From NCBI RefSeq assembly GCF_030010625.1, contig NZ_JASCXN010000035.1, positions 1 to 64,000 of the forward strand: DNA of 64,000 bases, written 5' to 3'. Origin of the DNA: Streptomyces sp. CC208A (GTDB lineage Bacteria > Actinomycetota > Actinomycetes > Streptomycetales > Streptomycetaceae). The notes under the pieces were generated by a model that worked only from the letters and a program-made list of their open reading frames with translations, searched no databases and was not told where the DNA came from. Positions 42,878-51,138 of the stretch are shown here, piece by piece. The position numbers were made by a program, and so were the translations under genes. The first letter of the stretch is position 1. Each line of letters starts with the position of its first letter.

Positions 42878-43456
42878 ATGAGCGTTGCACACGATCCCCA
42901 CTACGGGCCCTGGACGGTAGAAGAGGTTCTGGCACTGGGGGAGGACCGTGGCGAACGTCGTGAATTGATGGGGGAAGCGCTCTTGATGTCACCAGCTCCG
43001 GGAACCAAGCACCAGCGGGCGTCGTCCCGGCTGTGGCATCTGCTTGACACCGCCGTCCAGGCGGCGGGAGCGCCCGCAGAGGTCCTTGAGGCGGTCAACC
43101 TCGTGCTGCCCGACGGGCTGTTCATCCCGGACATCGTCGTCGTGGAGGCCGCTGCGGCAGCCGAGGATCCGATCACCTACGACGCCGAAGCCGCCCTGCT
43201 CGTCGTCGAGATCGTCTCCCCGTCGTCCTCCGGCCGCCGCACCGACCGGTTGCTCAAGCCGCCGTACTACGCGGAGGCCGGCATCGAGCACCTGTGGCGC
43301 CTCGAACTGGAGCCCGTGCCGGCGCTGGTCGTCTCCGAGCTGCGGGACGGCCATTACGTGGAGCGGTTCGTCGCCGAGGCCGGGCGGGAGACGGCGGTCG
43401 ACGCGCCGTTCCCGCTGAAGGTCGACCCCGGTGCCCTGGTGGCCTCCCGCCGCTGA
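42878..43456 (+). CDS. Uma2-family (DUF820) putative endonuclease
   Basis: A 192-residue PD-(D/E)XK-like protein. AAGGAGG 7 nt before the ATG fixes the start. The family pattern includes WTVEEVLALGEDRGERRELM, SRLWHLLDTAV, LPDGLFIPDIVVVE (the catalytic Asp near residue 88) and LLVVEIVSPSSSGRRTDRLL (the E-x-S region). YYAEAGIEHLWRLE closes the fold. Uma2-type proteins are very numerous in Streptomyces and cyanobacteria; nuclease activity is predicted from fold only. Confidence 0.88.
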   Translation: MSVAHDPHYGPWTVEEVLALGEDRGERRELMGEALLMSPAPGTKHQRASSRLWHLLDTAVQAAGAPAEVLEAVNLVLPDGLFIPDIVVVEAAAAAEDPITYDAEAALLVVEIVSPSSSGRRTDRLLKPPYYAEAGIEHLWRLELEPVPALVVSELRDGHYVERFVAEAGRETAVDAPFPLKVDPGALVASRR

Positions 43457-43465
43457 GCGCGTCCG

Positions 43466-46042
43466 TCAGACCTCGTCCTCCGCCAGTTCCGCCACCCCCG
43501 TGATCCGGTGCAGCGGGTACGTCCGGACCTCGTCGGCCGTGTGGTCGTAGCCGGTCACGAAACCGCCCTCGACCCGCACCGGGGCGATGACCCGCTGGCT
43601 CGCCGTGCCCTCCGCGTTGACGTAGCCGATCCAGACGGCGGAGCCGGTGAGGGCCGCGGCCTGGACGGTGGCCAGGGTCTCGGCGGCGGAGGTGCGGGGG
43701 AGGCCGCCCGCCGTGACGGGGGCGGCGGGTTCCTTGCGTACGGCCGTGGCCGCGCGGTCGCCGGCGCGGATCGCCCGGACCGCCGCCGCGAGGAGGGTGG
43801 TGTCGGGGGTCGGCGGGCCGTCGGGGACGGGGGCGGGGGGCGTGCGGGGCGGGGTGCGGTGCGCGTCGGGGCGGGTGATCAGGACGTCGCCCTCCGCCGA
43901 CTCGGCGGCCGGGGCGTAGCCCATCGACCGGAGTCCTTCGAGGAGCGCGGCCGGGTCCGTCCGCGCGGCAAGGACCGTCGGGGCGAGGCGGCGCAGGCCC
44001 AGGGGCGCCGAGCGGCGGTCCGCGAGGATCTCGCCGAGCAGGGCGTCGTCGTCGCAGCGGACGTACGCCGACGCCGCCCCGACCCGCAGGTGGCCGTGCT
44101 TCCTCGCCACGTCGTCGACGAGGTACGCGAGCGGCTGCGGCACCGGTGTACGGGAGTGCGCGGCGAGGAAGGCGTGCAGGTCGGCGGCGGTCTGCCCGGT
44201 GTCGAGCGCGCGCCGCACCGAGCCGGGCGTGAACCGGTAGACCGTCGCGCCACCCTTCGACTCCACGTCCGCCAGGACCGCGAGCGCGTCGGCCAGCGGC
44301 CGCAGCAGCGGGCCCGGTGCGACGGCCGTCAGGTCGGCCTGGAGGAGCACGTGGTCGACGGGCTCGGGCAGCAGCGGCTCCAGGAGCTCCGCCGCGTGTT
44401 CCGCCGCCACCTCCGGCTCCACCCCGCCGCCTTCCGCCGTCGGCGAGGCGGCCTCGGTCAGCGGCAGGTTGAGCAGGGCCCGCGCGGCCGTGGACAGCGC
44501 CCCCCGGCCGGTGATCCCCAGGAGTTCGGCGTCGGCCAGCGTCCAGCGGGCCAGGCGTTCCCGCAGGTCGGCGGCGGGTCGGGGGGCTTCCGTGGCCGGA
44601 CCCGTCGCACCGCCGCGCGTCGGACGCTCCCAGCGGAGCCGGGCCAGGAGGGTCTCCGGGTCGGCCGCCGCGCCCGGCGGGAGGGCCGCCAGCAGGCCGA
44701 GGACCCGGCGGCGTACCTCCGGCGCCGCCGCGCGGTCCAGGTCGGGGCCGAGCGCCGACAGCGTCCGCCCCTTCGCGTCCTGCCCGCCGACCAGGCCCGG
44801 CGTGCGGGTCGCCGCGAGCCAGGCGGCGGCCAGGCGTACCCAGCGCTCGGCCGGCGGCTGGTCGAGCCAGTCGTCGTACGCGGGCGTCGGCGCGTACCGC
44901 TCGTCCGCCTCGCCGTCCGAGGCCAGCAGCCCCGCCCCGTACGCCAGCTCCAGCCAGAAGGCCGCCACCGGCTCGGGCACGTCCAGGACCGTCGCCGTCC
45001 GCCTCAGGTCCCGCACCGAGAGCCCGCCGGCCCGCAGCACGGGTGGGCCGCCGTGGTCCCAGGACTTCAGCAGTTCCTCGATGGTGGCGAGCGCCGCGTA
45101 CGCCTGCCCGGCGGCGGCGCCGTCCACAACCTGGGGACGGTACTCGCGGGCCACCCCCACCTCGGGCGCGCGCGGCTCCGGCGCCCGGTGCGCCCGCCCG
45201 CCGCGCAGGTGCAGCGCCGCCTCGCGGGGCAGCACCACCGTCCGCGGCGACACCGGAAGCAGCAGCCCCCGGTCGCGCAGCCAGCCCACCGGCGGCGTCG
45301 GCTTCGCCGTCACCTCGCCGTACGGCGGCCCCCACACCAGGCGGTCGAGGACCGCGAGGGCCTCCGGCGGCGCCGTGTCGAGCAGCGCCCCCATCCGCTT
45401 CCGGTCGGTGAAGAGCGCGGTGAGCGCGGCGACCGCCGACACCGGGTCGTGCGTGGACGGCAGCCCGGCCGCCGCCACGATCTCCTGCAGCCGCCCCGGC
45501 GACATCCCGGCCGTCGCCTCCGCGACGGTCGGGCCGAGGCCGGTGGGGGAGGGGTGCTGCGGCGACGGGGAGAGCAGTTCGCGGGCCGTCCGCACCAGCC
45601 GCAGCCGGTCGTCGTCGCCCCACACCAGCGCCTGCTCGCGCAGCAGCGCCACCGCGCGGGGCAGCGCCTCCTCGATCTCCGTCGCCTCGGCGTCCGGTGC
45701 CTCGGCGTCCGGTGCCTCGTGGTCGCCCCTGAACAGGCCGAGCAGGGCCGGGTACGGCGTCGGGTCCGGCGCCACCGCCAGCACCTCCGCCACCTGGAGC
45801 GCGAACCGGTCGAGCCGCTCCAGGGCCCGTACCACCGACGCCCGGGTCCCGGCGCGGGTGGCCAGCTGCGTCAGGTCGTTCGGCACCGGCCCCAGCAGAT
45901 CGGGGCGGGCCCGCAGCAGCGCGGCGAGCCCGTCGTCCCCGCGCGCCCGCAGCGCCTCGGCCAGCGTGCGCGGGCTCCCCGCGGTCCCACTCGGACGTCC
46001 CTCGGGCACGTGCGCCTCCCGGTCCAGCTCGCCGATCCCCAT
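43466..46042 (-). CDS. Helicase-associated-domain protein (XPB/Ssl2 partner-like)
   Basis: An 858-residue soluble protein. It begins MGIGELDREAHVPEG and has helical repeats such as TLAEALRARGDDGLAALLRA near residue 30. It has no Walker motifs. The helicase-C-terminal-like domain lies at about residues 560-720 (VDHVLLQADLTAVAPGPLLR and DVESKGGATVYRFTPGSVRR). A WYL-like end (AVWIGYVNAEGTASQRVIAP, YPLHRITGVAEL) completes it. Actinobacterial proteins of this type are regularly found near XPB and may act with it, though this is inference from proximity. It starts 75 bp from the divergent 46118 gene. Confidence 0.85.
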   Translation of the reverse strand: MGIGELDREAHVPEGRPSGTAGSPRTLAEALRARGDDGLAALLRARPDLLGPVPNDLTQLATRAGTRASVVRALERLDRFALQVAEVLAVAPDPTPYPALLGLFRGDHEAPDAEAPDAEATEIEEALPRAVALLREQALVWGDDDRLRLVRTARELLSPSPQHPSPTGLGPTVAEATAGMSPGRLQEIVAAAGLPSTHDPVSAVAALTALFTDRKRMGALLDTAPPEALAVLDRLVWGPPYGEVTAKPTPPVGWLRDRGLLLPVSPRTVVLPREAALHLRGGRAHRAPEPRAPEVGVAREYRPQVVDGAAAGQAYAALATIEELLKSWDHGGPPVLRAGGLSVRDLRRTATVLDVPEPVAAFWLELAYGAGLLASDGEADERYAPTPAYDDWLDQPPAERWVRLAAAWLAATRTPGLVGGQDAKGRTLSALGPDLDRAAAPEVRRRVLGLLAALPPGAAADPETLLARLRWERPTRGGATGPATEAPRPAADLRERLARWTLADAELLGITGRGALSTAARALLNLPLTEAASPTAEGGGVEPEVAAEHAAELLEPLLPEPVDHVLLQADLTAVAPGPLLRPLADALAVLADVESKGGATVYRFTPGSVRRALDTGQTAADLHAFLAAHSRTPVPQPLAYLVDDVARKHGHLRVGAASAYVRCDDDALLGEILADRRSAPLGLRRLAPTVLAARTDPAALLEGLRSMGYAPAAESAEGDVLITRPDAHRTPPRTPPAPVPDGPPTPDTTLLAAAVRAIRAGDRAATAVRKEPAAPVTAGGLPRTSAAETLATVQAAALTGSAVWIGYVNAEGTASQRVIAPVRVEGGFVTGYDHTADEVRTYPLHRITGVAELAEDEV

Positions 46043-46117
46043 CCGCCCCACGTTATCCGCTGCGCAGGCGCTACCGTCAGGACCGGGACGGCGTTCGGCC
46101 GGACGTGGAGGGGCGGC

Positions 46118-47056
46118 GTGGGCATCGAGAGCGACCGGATGGTCTTCGACTACCTGAGCCGGGTCGGCGACCTGGCCCAGCAGCAGCACCTTCCGCCGGG
46201 CGAGCGCAGAGCCCTCGTCGCGGGCCTCCGCGACGAGATCGACCGCCGTCGCGCCACCCACGGCAAGGAGTCCCCCTCCGCCGTCCGCGGCATCCTCGGC
46301 GACCTGGGCACCCCGGACGAGGTGGTCGGCCGCGCGGCGGCCTCCGCCAAGCCGGACGCTCCGGCCCCCGTCGACCCCCCTGCCGATCCCCCCGGGCGCC
46401 GCACCACATGGTGGTCCGACGCTCCGGCCGAGCCCGCCACCGCACCCGTCCCCCGCCCCCGCGCCACCGAGCCGTCCCCGTCCCAGACGGACGACTGGTG
46501 GAAGGACGACGACGACCTCGGCGCACCCGGCTTCGTCGGCGGCGTCGAGGCCCCGGAGCTGTTCCGCCCCCCGGCCCCCGACCCCGAGGAACCGGAGGAG
46601 CCGGGCCCGCCCGAGCCCCCCGCGCGCCGCGGCCTCCGCCTGCTCCGCCGCCTCCGCCGTACCACCGAGAAGTCCCCGGCGGAAGCGGCACCGGAAGAGG
46701 AGGGAACACCGACCCGGCTCCTCGCCCACCCCTTCCTCCTGCTCGCCGCCGCCCTCCTCCTCGCCGGCGCCGTCTTCGGCTGGCTCCTCGCGCTCGCCGC
46801 CGGCTGGCTCCTCGCGTACGGCTCCCGCCGCCTCACCCCCGGCGAGATCAAGACGACCGTCTTCGTCCTGCCCGGCCTCGCCGCCGCGACCGCCGCCGTC
46901 TGGCTGTGGGGCCGTACGGAGGGCCGCTGGGGCCCGCCGCTCCCCGCCGGCGGCGACGCCCTGGGCGCGGCCGTCACCGAGGCCTGGCCCTGGACCCTCA
47001 AGGCCGCCGCCGTGGCCTCCGCCCTCTTCCTCCTCCGGCGCGCCCGCCGCCCCTGA
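46118..47056 (+). CDS. Membrane protein with N-terminal HAAS-like domain
   Basis: A 312-residue protein. The GTG at 46118 follows GGAGGGG. Residues about 5-70 resemble the HAAS domain (DYLSRVGDLAQQQHLPPGER, then ILGDLGTPDEVVGRAA), usually involved in signalling with PadR regulators. A long Pro/Asp-rich disordered stretch runs from residue about 75 to 195. The C-terminal third has three to four hydrophobic helices (PFLLLAAALLLAGAVFGWLL and following). The function is unknown. It converges on the siderophore ATPase gene, with an 8-bp gap. Confidence 0.8.
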   Translation: MGIESDRMVFDYLSRVGDLAQQQHLPPGERRALVAGLRDEIDRRRATHGKESPSAVRGILGDLGTPDEVVGRAAASAKPDAPAPVDPPADPPGRRTTWWSDAPAEPATAPVPRPRATEPSPSQTDDWWKDDDDLGAPGFVGGVEAPELFRPPAPDPEEPEEPGPPEPPARRGLRLLRRLRRTTEKSPAEAAPEEEGTPTRLLAHPFLLLAAALLLAGAVFGWLLALAAGWLLAYGSRRLTPGEIKTTVFVLPGLAAATAAVWLWGRTEGRWGPPLPAGGDALGAAVTEAWPWTLKAAAVASALFLLRRARRP

Positions 47057-47064
47057 GACCCGGC

Positions 47065-47919
47065 CTACGCCACCGGCTCGTCCTCCGCCTCCCACGGCGC
47101 CCCCGGGATCACCAGAGGAGACCCGGTCACCGGATCCGGGACGACGACCGACGGAAGCCCGAAGACCTCGCGGACGAGCTCCTCCGTGACGACCTCCGAC
47201 GGCGGGCCCTCGGCGACGACCCGGCCGGCCTTCATGGCGACGAGGTGGTCGGCGTACCGGGCCGCCTGGTTGAGGTCGTGCAGGACGAGGACCACCGTCC
47301 GGCCGCGGGAGCGGTTGAGGCGGCGGACCAGGTCCAGGACCTCCACCTGGTGCGCGATGTCCAGATAGGTGGTGGGCTCGTCGAGGAGCAGCAGGTCCGT
47401 CTCCTGCGCGAGGGCCATCGCGATCCAGACGCGCTGCCGCTGCCCGCCGGAGAGCTCGTCGACGGAGCGGTCGGCGAGGGCGGCGACGTCCGTGTGGGCC
47501 ATGGCCTCCGTCACCGCCCGCTCGTCCTCCTCCGACCACTGCTTCCACCACGCCTGGTGCGGCTGCCGGCCCCGCGCCACCAGGTCCGCGACCGTGATCG
47601 CCTCGGGGGCGACGGGCGTCTGCGGCAGCAGGCCGACCGAGCGGGCGATCCGCTTCGTGGGGAGCTTCGCCAGCTCCTCCCCGTCGAGCAGGACGGCGCC
47701 CCGCACCGGCCTGAGGAGCCGGCCGAGCGCCCGCAGGGTGGTCGACTTGCCGCAGGCGTTGGGGCCGACGATGACGGTGACGCGCCCGTCCGGGACCGCC
47801 AGGTCCAGGTCCTCGACGACGACCCGGTTCTCGTACGCGAGGGTCAGCCCGCGCGCGGACAGCCTGCTCGTCCTCGGTCCGTTCGTCATCGCTCCGCTCG
47901 GTGTCGGTCTGCTGCTCAT
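47065..47919 (-). CDS. Iron-siderophore ABC transporter ATP-binding protein
   Basis: A 284-residue FecE/FepC-type ATPase. Walker A GPNACGKSTTLR is near residue 52, the signature ELSGGQRQRVWIAMALAQ near residue 152 and Walker B LLLLDEPTTYLDIAHQ near residue 172. LHDLNQAARYADH carries the switch His. The ATG overlaps the upstream permease stop by 4 nt; a downstream in-frame ATG at 47889 is possible. It energises uptake through the two FecCD-type permeases. Confidence 0.93.
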   Translation of the reverse strand: MSSRPTPSGAMTNGPRTSRLSARGLTLAYENRVVVEDLDLAVPDGRVTVIVGPNACGKSTTLRALGRLLRPVRGAVLLDGEELAKLPTKRIARSVGLLPQTPVAPEAITVADLVARGRQPHQAWWKQWSEEDERAVTEAMAHTDVAALADRSVDELSGGQRQRVWIAMALAQETDLLLLDEPTTYLDIAHQVEVLDLVRRLNRSRGRTVVLVLHDLNQAARYADHLVAMKAGRVVAEGPPSEVVTEELVREVFGLPSVVVPDPVTGSPLVIPGAPWEAEDEPVA

Positions 47920-48998
47920 GCCTTCTCTCCCGTGCGGCTCTGGACGATGAGCCAGATCAGATACGGGGCGCCGACCGCCGCCGTGAGGACACCCACCGGC
48001 AGTTCCACCGGCGAGAACAGCCGCCGCCCGGCCAGGTCGGCGGCGGTGACGACGAGCGCGCCGAGCAGCGCCGAGCAGAGCAGCGGGATCTGCGCCGTAC
48101 GCGTCACCCGGCGGGCGATCTGCGGGGCGAGCAGCGCCACGAAGTCGACAGGACCGGCGACCCCGGTCGCCACCGAGGCGAGGACCACGCCGACCGCGAC
48201 GAGCCCGAGCCGCACCCGCCCGAGCCGGACGCCGAGCGCCGTCGCCGTGGCGTCGTCGAGGGAGACGGTCCGCTGGGCGCGGGCCGCCCACAGCACGGCG
48301 GGCAGCGCGAGCAGCAGCGTCCACCGGACCGGCGCGGACTCGTCCCAGCCGCGCCCGTTGAGCGAACCGGTCATCCAGATCTGCGCCTGCTGGGCGACGA
48401 GGTAGTCGCCCTTGGTCATGAAGAGGGTGATGAGGGACCGCAGCGCGATGGCGATGCCGATGCCGATGAGCACGAAGCGGGTGGCGTGCAGCCCGCCGCG
48501 CCAGGCGAAGGCGTACACGAGGGCGGCGGCCAGCACCCCGCCCGCGATCGACAGGTACGGCAGCACCGTGTACGAGGCGAGGCCGAAGGTCATGGCGCCG
48601 ACGGTGAGCGCCCCGGCGCCCTGGCTGATGCCGATGATGTCGGGCGAGGCGAGCGGGTTGCGGGCGACGGTCTGGACGAGCGCGCCCGCGATCCCGAAGG
48701 CGGCGCCGACGGCGAGCGCGGTGACGAGCCGCGGCGCGCGCAGCTCCTCGACGACGAACGCGGCGGGGGAGTCGCCGCCGCCCAGGACCGTCAGCACCTC
48801 GCCGGGGGCGACGAACCGCTCGCCGACGCAGAGGTACGCGACCGAGACCGCGGCGAGCAGCAGGAGCAGCACCCCGGCGGCGAGCACCGACCGCCGGTGC
48901 ACCAGGAAGGAGACGGGCCCGGTGCGGACGAGCCCGTACCCGGCGGGCCGGACGGCGGTACGGGCCGGGGCGGGGGTCCGGCTCCGGAGGAGGCTCAT
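47916..48998 (-). CDS. Iron-siderophore ABC transporter permease (second subunit)
   Basis: A 360-residue FecCD-type permease with about nine to ten hydrophobic segments. Signature regions are RAPRLVTALAVGAAFGIAGA, VQTVARNPLASPDIIGISQG and AGPVDFVALLAPQIARRVT. An N-terminal hydrophilic extension of about 30 residues precedes the first helix. It overlaps both neighbouring genes by 4 nt, so the three form one tightly coupled operon with the iron box upstream. Confidence 0.93.
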   Translation of the reverse strand: MSLLRSRTPAPARTAVRPAGYGLVRTGPVSFLVHRRSVLAAGVLLLLLAAVSVAYLCVGERFVAPGEVLTVLGGGDSPAAFVVEELRAPRLVTALAVGAAFGIAGALVQTVARNPLASPDIIGISQGAGALTVGAMTFGLASYTVLPYLSIAGGVLAAALVYAFAWRGGLHATRFVLIGIGIAIALRSLITLFMTKGDYLVAQQAQIWMTGSLNGRGWDESAPVRWTLLLALPAVLWAARAQRTVSLDDATATALGVRLGRVRLGLVAVGVVLASVATGVAGPVDFVALLAPQIARRVTRTAQIPLLCSALLGALVVTAADLAGRRLFSPVELPVGVLTAAVGAPYLIWLIVQSRTGEKA

Positions 48999-50008
48999 GC
49001 CGGCACCGCCTTCCGCCGCACGAGGGTCACCAGGAACGGCACCCCGATGAGCGCCGTCATGACCCCGGCCGGCACCTCGCCGGGCGGGAGGACGATCCGC
49101 CCGGCGACGTCCGCGACCAGCACCATCACGGGCCCGAGGAGCGCGGCCATCGGCAGCACCCACCGGTGGTCGGAGCCGACGACGGCGCGGGCGAGGTGCG
49201 GGACGGCGAGGCCGACGAAGGCGATGGGGCCGGCGGCGGCGACGGCCGCGCCGGTGAGGACGGTCGCGCCGAGCCCGCCGACGATCCGGACGGTCGCCAC
49301 CTTCTGCCCGAGCCCCCTGGCGACGTCCTCGCCGAGCGCGAGCGCGTCGAGGCCGCGCGCCACCGACAGCACGAGGGCGAGGCCGACCAGCACGAACGGC
49401 CAGATCTGCCCGATCGTGGCCGCGTCGCGCCCGTCGAGCGAGCCGATCTGCCAGAACCGGAACTCGTCGAGCGCCGCCGCCTTCGTGGTGAGCACGCCGG
49501 TCGTCACCGACAACAGGAGCGCGTTGACCGCCGCGCCGCCGAGCGCCAGCTTCACGGGCGTGGCGCCGCCGCGGCCGCGGGAGGCGATCGCGTACACGGC
49601 GACGGAGGCGAGGGCGGCGCCGAGGAAGGCGAACCACACGTAGCCGGAGAGGCTGTGCACGCCGAGGAAGGCGATGGCGAGGACGACGGCGACCGCGGAG
49701 CCCTGGCTGATGCCGAGGATGCCGGGGTCGGCGATCGGGTTGCGGGTGATGCCCTGGAGGGCGGTGCCGGCGAGCGCGAGGGAGGCGCCGACGATGAGCC
49801 CGATGACGGTACGGGGGAGGCGGAGCTGTCGTACCACCTCGGCGTCGTCCCCGGTGGCCCCGTGCAGGAGCGCGTCGAGGACGGTGCCGGGGGCGATGGC
49901 CCGGGCGCCGACGGCGAGGCTGAGGAGGACCGCGAGGAGCAGGGCGACGACGGCCGCCGAGGTCGCGAGGGTCCGTCTGGCCCGTAGGGAACGGAGAGCG
50001 GCTGTCAT
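48995..50008 (-). CDS. Iron-siderophore ABC transporter permease (first subunit)
   Basis: A 337-residue FecCD-type permease. Signatures are LRLPRTVIGLIVGASLALAG, LQGITRNPIADPGILGISQG and AGPIAFVGLAVPHLARAVVG. The start may be 50008 or an in-frame ATG at 50017; no good Shine-Dalgarno distinguishes them. It is the first gene of the importer operon and lies behind the iron box at 50049. No substrate-binding lipoprotein gene accompanies the operon in this window. Confidence 0.93.
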   Translation of the reverse strand: MTAALRSLRARRTLATSAAVVALLLAVLLSLAVGARAIAPGTVLDALLHGATGDDAEVVRQLRLPRTVIGLIVGASLALAGTALQGITRNPIADPGILGISQGSAVAVVLAIAFLGVHSLSGYVWFAFLGAALASVAVYAIASRGRGGATPVKLALGGAAVNALLLSVTTGVLTTKAAALDEFRFWQIGSLDGRDAATIGQIWPFVLVGLALVLSVARGLDALALGEDVARGLGQKVATVRIVGGLGATVLTGAAVAAAGPIAFVGLAVPHLARAVVGSDHRWVLPMAALLGPVMVLVADVAGRIVLPPGEVPAGVMTALIGVPFLVTLVRRKAVPA

Positions 50009-50048
50009 GGGCACCATCGGGCGAGGAGGAGAACGGACGAGGAGGAAC

Positions 50049-50067
50049 TTTGGTAAGGCTCAGCTAA
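50049..50067. promoter_or_regulatory. Iron box (DmdR1/IdeR-type operator)
   Basis: TTTGGTAAGGCTCAGCTAA matches 16 of 19 positions of the actinobacterial iron-box consensus. It lies 41 bp before the first permease gene, so iron-loaded DmdR/IdeR should repress the importer. Confidence 0.8.
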
Positions 50068-50131
50068 CCAGTCGCACCGGAGCGCCGTCCAAGCGGCCAC
50101 CCCTTTCGAACGCCTGGGCACAATGTCCCCC

Positions 50132-50758
50132 ATGACGACGAACGTTTCCGCAGGCCCGCTCACGGTCGGTTTCGACCTCGACCTGACCCTCCTCGACACC
50201 CGCCCCGGCATCAAGGCCGCCTTCGAGGCGTTCTCGGAGCGGTACGGCGTCGCGATCGACGCCGACCTCGTCGTCACCCGCCTCGGCCCGCCGCTGGAGC
50301 AGGAGATGGCCCACTGGGTCCCGGCGGAGCACGTCACCGAGATGACCGCCCGCTACCGCGCCCTCTACCCCGAGCACGCCATCGCGCCGACCGTCCCCAT
50401 GCCGGGCGCCCGCGACGCCCTCGCCGCCGTCCGCGAGGCGGGCGGCCGGACCGTCGTCGTCACCGCCAAGAACGGCCCGGACGCCCACCGCCACTTCGCC
50501 CACCTGGACATCGAGCCGGACGCCATCGTCGGCCGCCTCTTCGCCGAGGCCAAGGCGGAGGCCCTGCGCGCCCACGGCGCCTCGGTCTACGTCGGCGACC
50601 ACACCGGCGACGTACGCGGCGCGAAGGCCGCCGACGCCGTCTCGGTCGCCGTCGCCACCGGCCCGTGCTCCCCCGAGGAACTCCGCGAAGCCGGCGCCGA
50701 CGTGGTCCTGAAGGACCTGACGGACTTCCGCGCCTGGTGGAAGACGTACCTCTCCTAG
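50132..50758 (+). CDS. HAD-superfamily hydrolase
   Basis: A 208-residue phosphatase-like protein. Motif I is GFDLDLTLLDTRPG (DxDxT, near residue 13), motif II lies in VVVTAKNGP near residue 110, and motif III/IV in VYVGDHTGDVRGAKAA near residue 152. The cap region resembles phosphoglycolate-phosphatase-like members. The start could also be 50123. The substrate is unknown. It is divergent from the iron importer. Confidence 0.87.
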   Translation: MTTNVSAGPLTVGFDLDLTLLDTRPGIKAAFEAFSERYGVAIDADLVVTRLGPPLEQEMAHWVPAEHVTEMTARYRALYPEHAIAPTVPMPGARDALAAVREAGGRTVVVTAKNGPDAHRHFAHLDIEPDAIVGRLFAEAKAEALRAHGASVYVGDHTGDVRGAKAADAVSVAVATGPCSPEELREAGADVVLKDLTDFRAWWKTYLS

Positions 50759-50768
50759 GCGATGCGCC

Positions 50769-51038
50769 CTAAGCGGTACGCCGGGCCTGCCGCCGCTGGG
50801 CCGCGACCGACCGCAGCACCCCGGCCCCGGCCAGCGCGAACCCGACGCCCATCAGCATCGACACCAGATAGGCGACGGTCGGAAAGGGCTCGGTGCCGAG
50901 CAGCAGCGGAGCCACCGTGACCAGCGTCGCGACCGCCCCGACCGCGAAGACGACCACACCGGCCTTGACGAGACCGTCCCCCGGCACGGAATCGTCCACG
51001 GAATCGCCCACCGGTCCTGTACGGGTTTCACTGCGCAT
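50769..51038 (-). CDS. Small two-span membrane protein
   Basis: An 89-residue protein starting MRSETRTGPVGDSVDD. Two hydrophobic helices are visible (VKAGVVVFAVGAVATLVTVA and VAYLVSMLMGVGFALAGAGV), followed by a basic tail (AAQRRQARRTA). No family is recognised. It converges on the HAD gene. Confidence 0.7.
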   Translation of the reverse strand: MRSETRTGPVGDSVDDSVPGDGLVKAGVVVFAVGAVATLVTVAPLLLGTEPFPTVAYLVSMLMGVGFALAGAGVLRSVAAQRRQARRTA

Positions 51039-51085
51039 CCCGCCAGGGTAGTTCCCCGGCCCGCACAGGCGAGGGCGGGTACGGC

Positions 51086-51116
51086 GGAGGGCGACCGCCG
51101 GATGCGGTCGCCCTCC
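51086..51116 (-). terminator. Terminator of the 51139 gene
   Basis: Perfect 13-bp stem GGAGGGCGACCGC / GCGGTCGCCCTCC with a 5-nt loop, about 25 bp after the stop. Confidence 0.85.
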
Positions 51117-51138
51117 ACTGCAGGGGTGATCGACGGGG

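Noticed and set aside
43508..47056. Open frame extending the HAAS-type gene back to 43508
   Set aside because: The upstream part is antisense to the helicase-associated-domain gene; a GTG with a good Shine-Dalgarno at 46118 is the true start.
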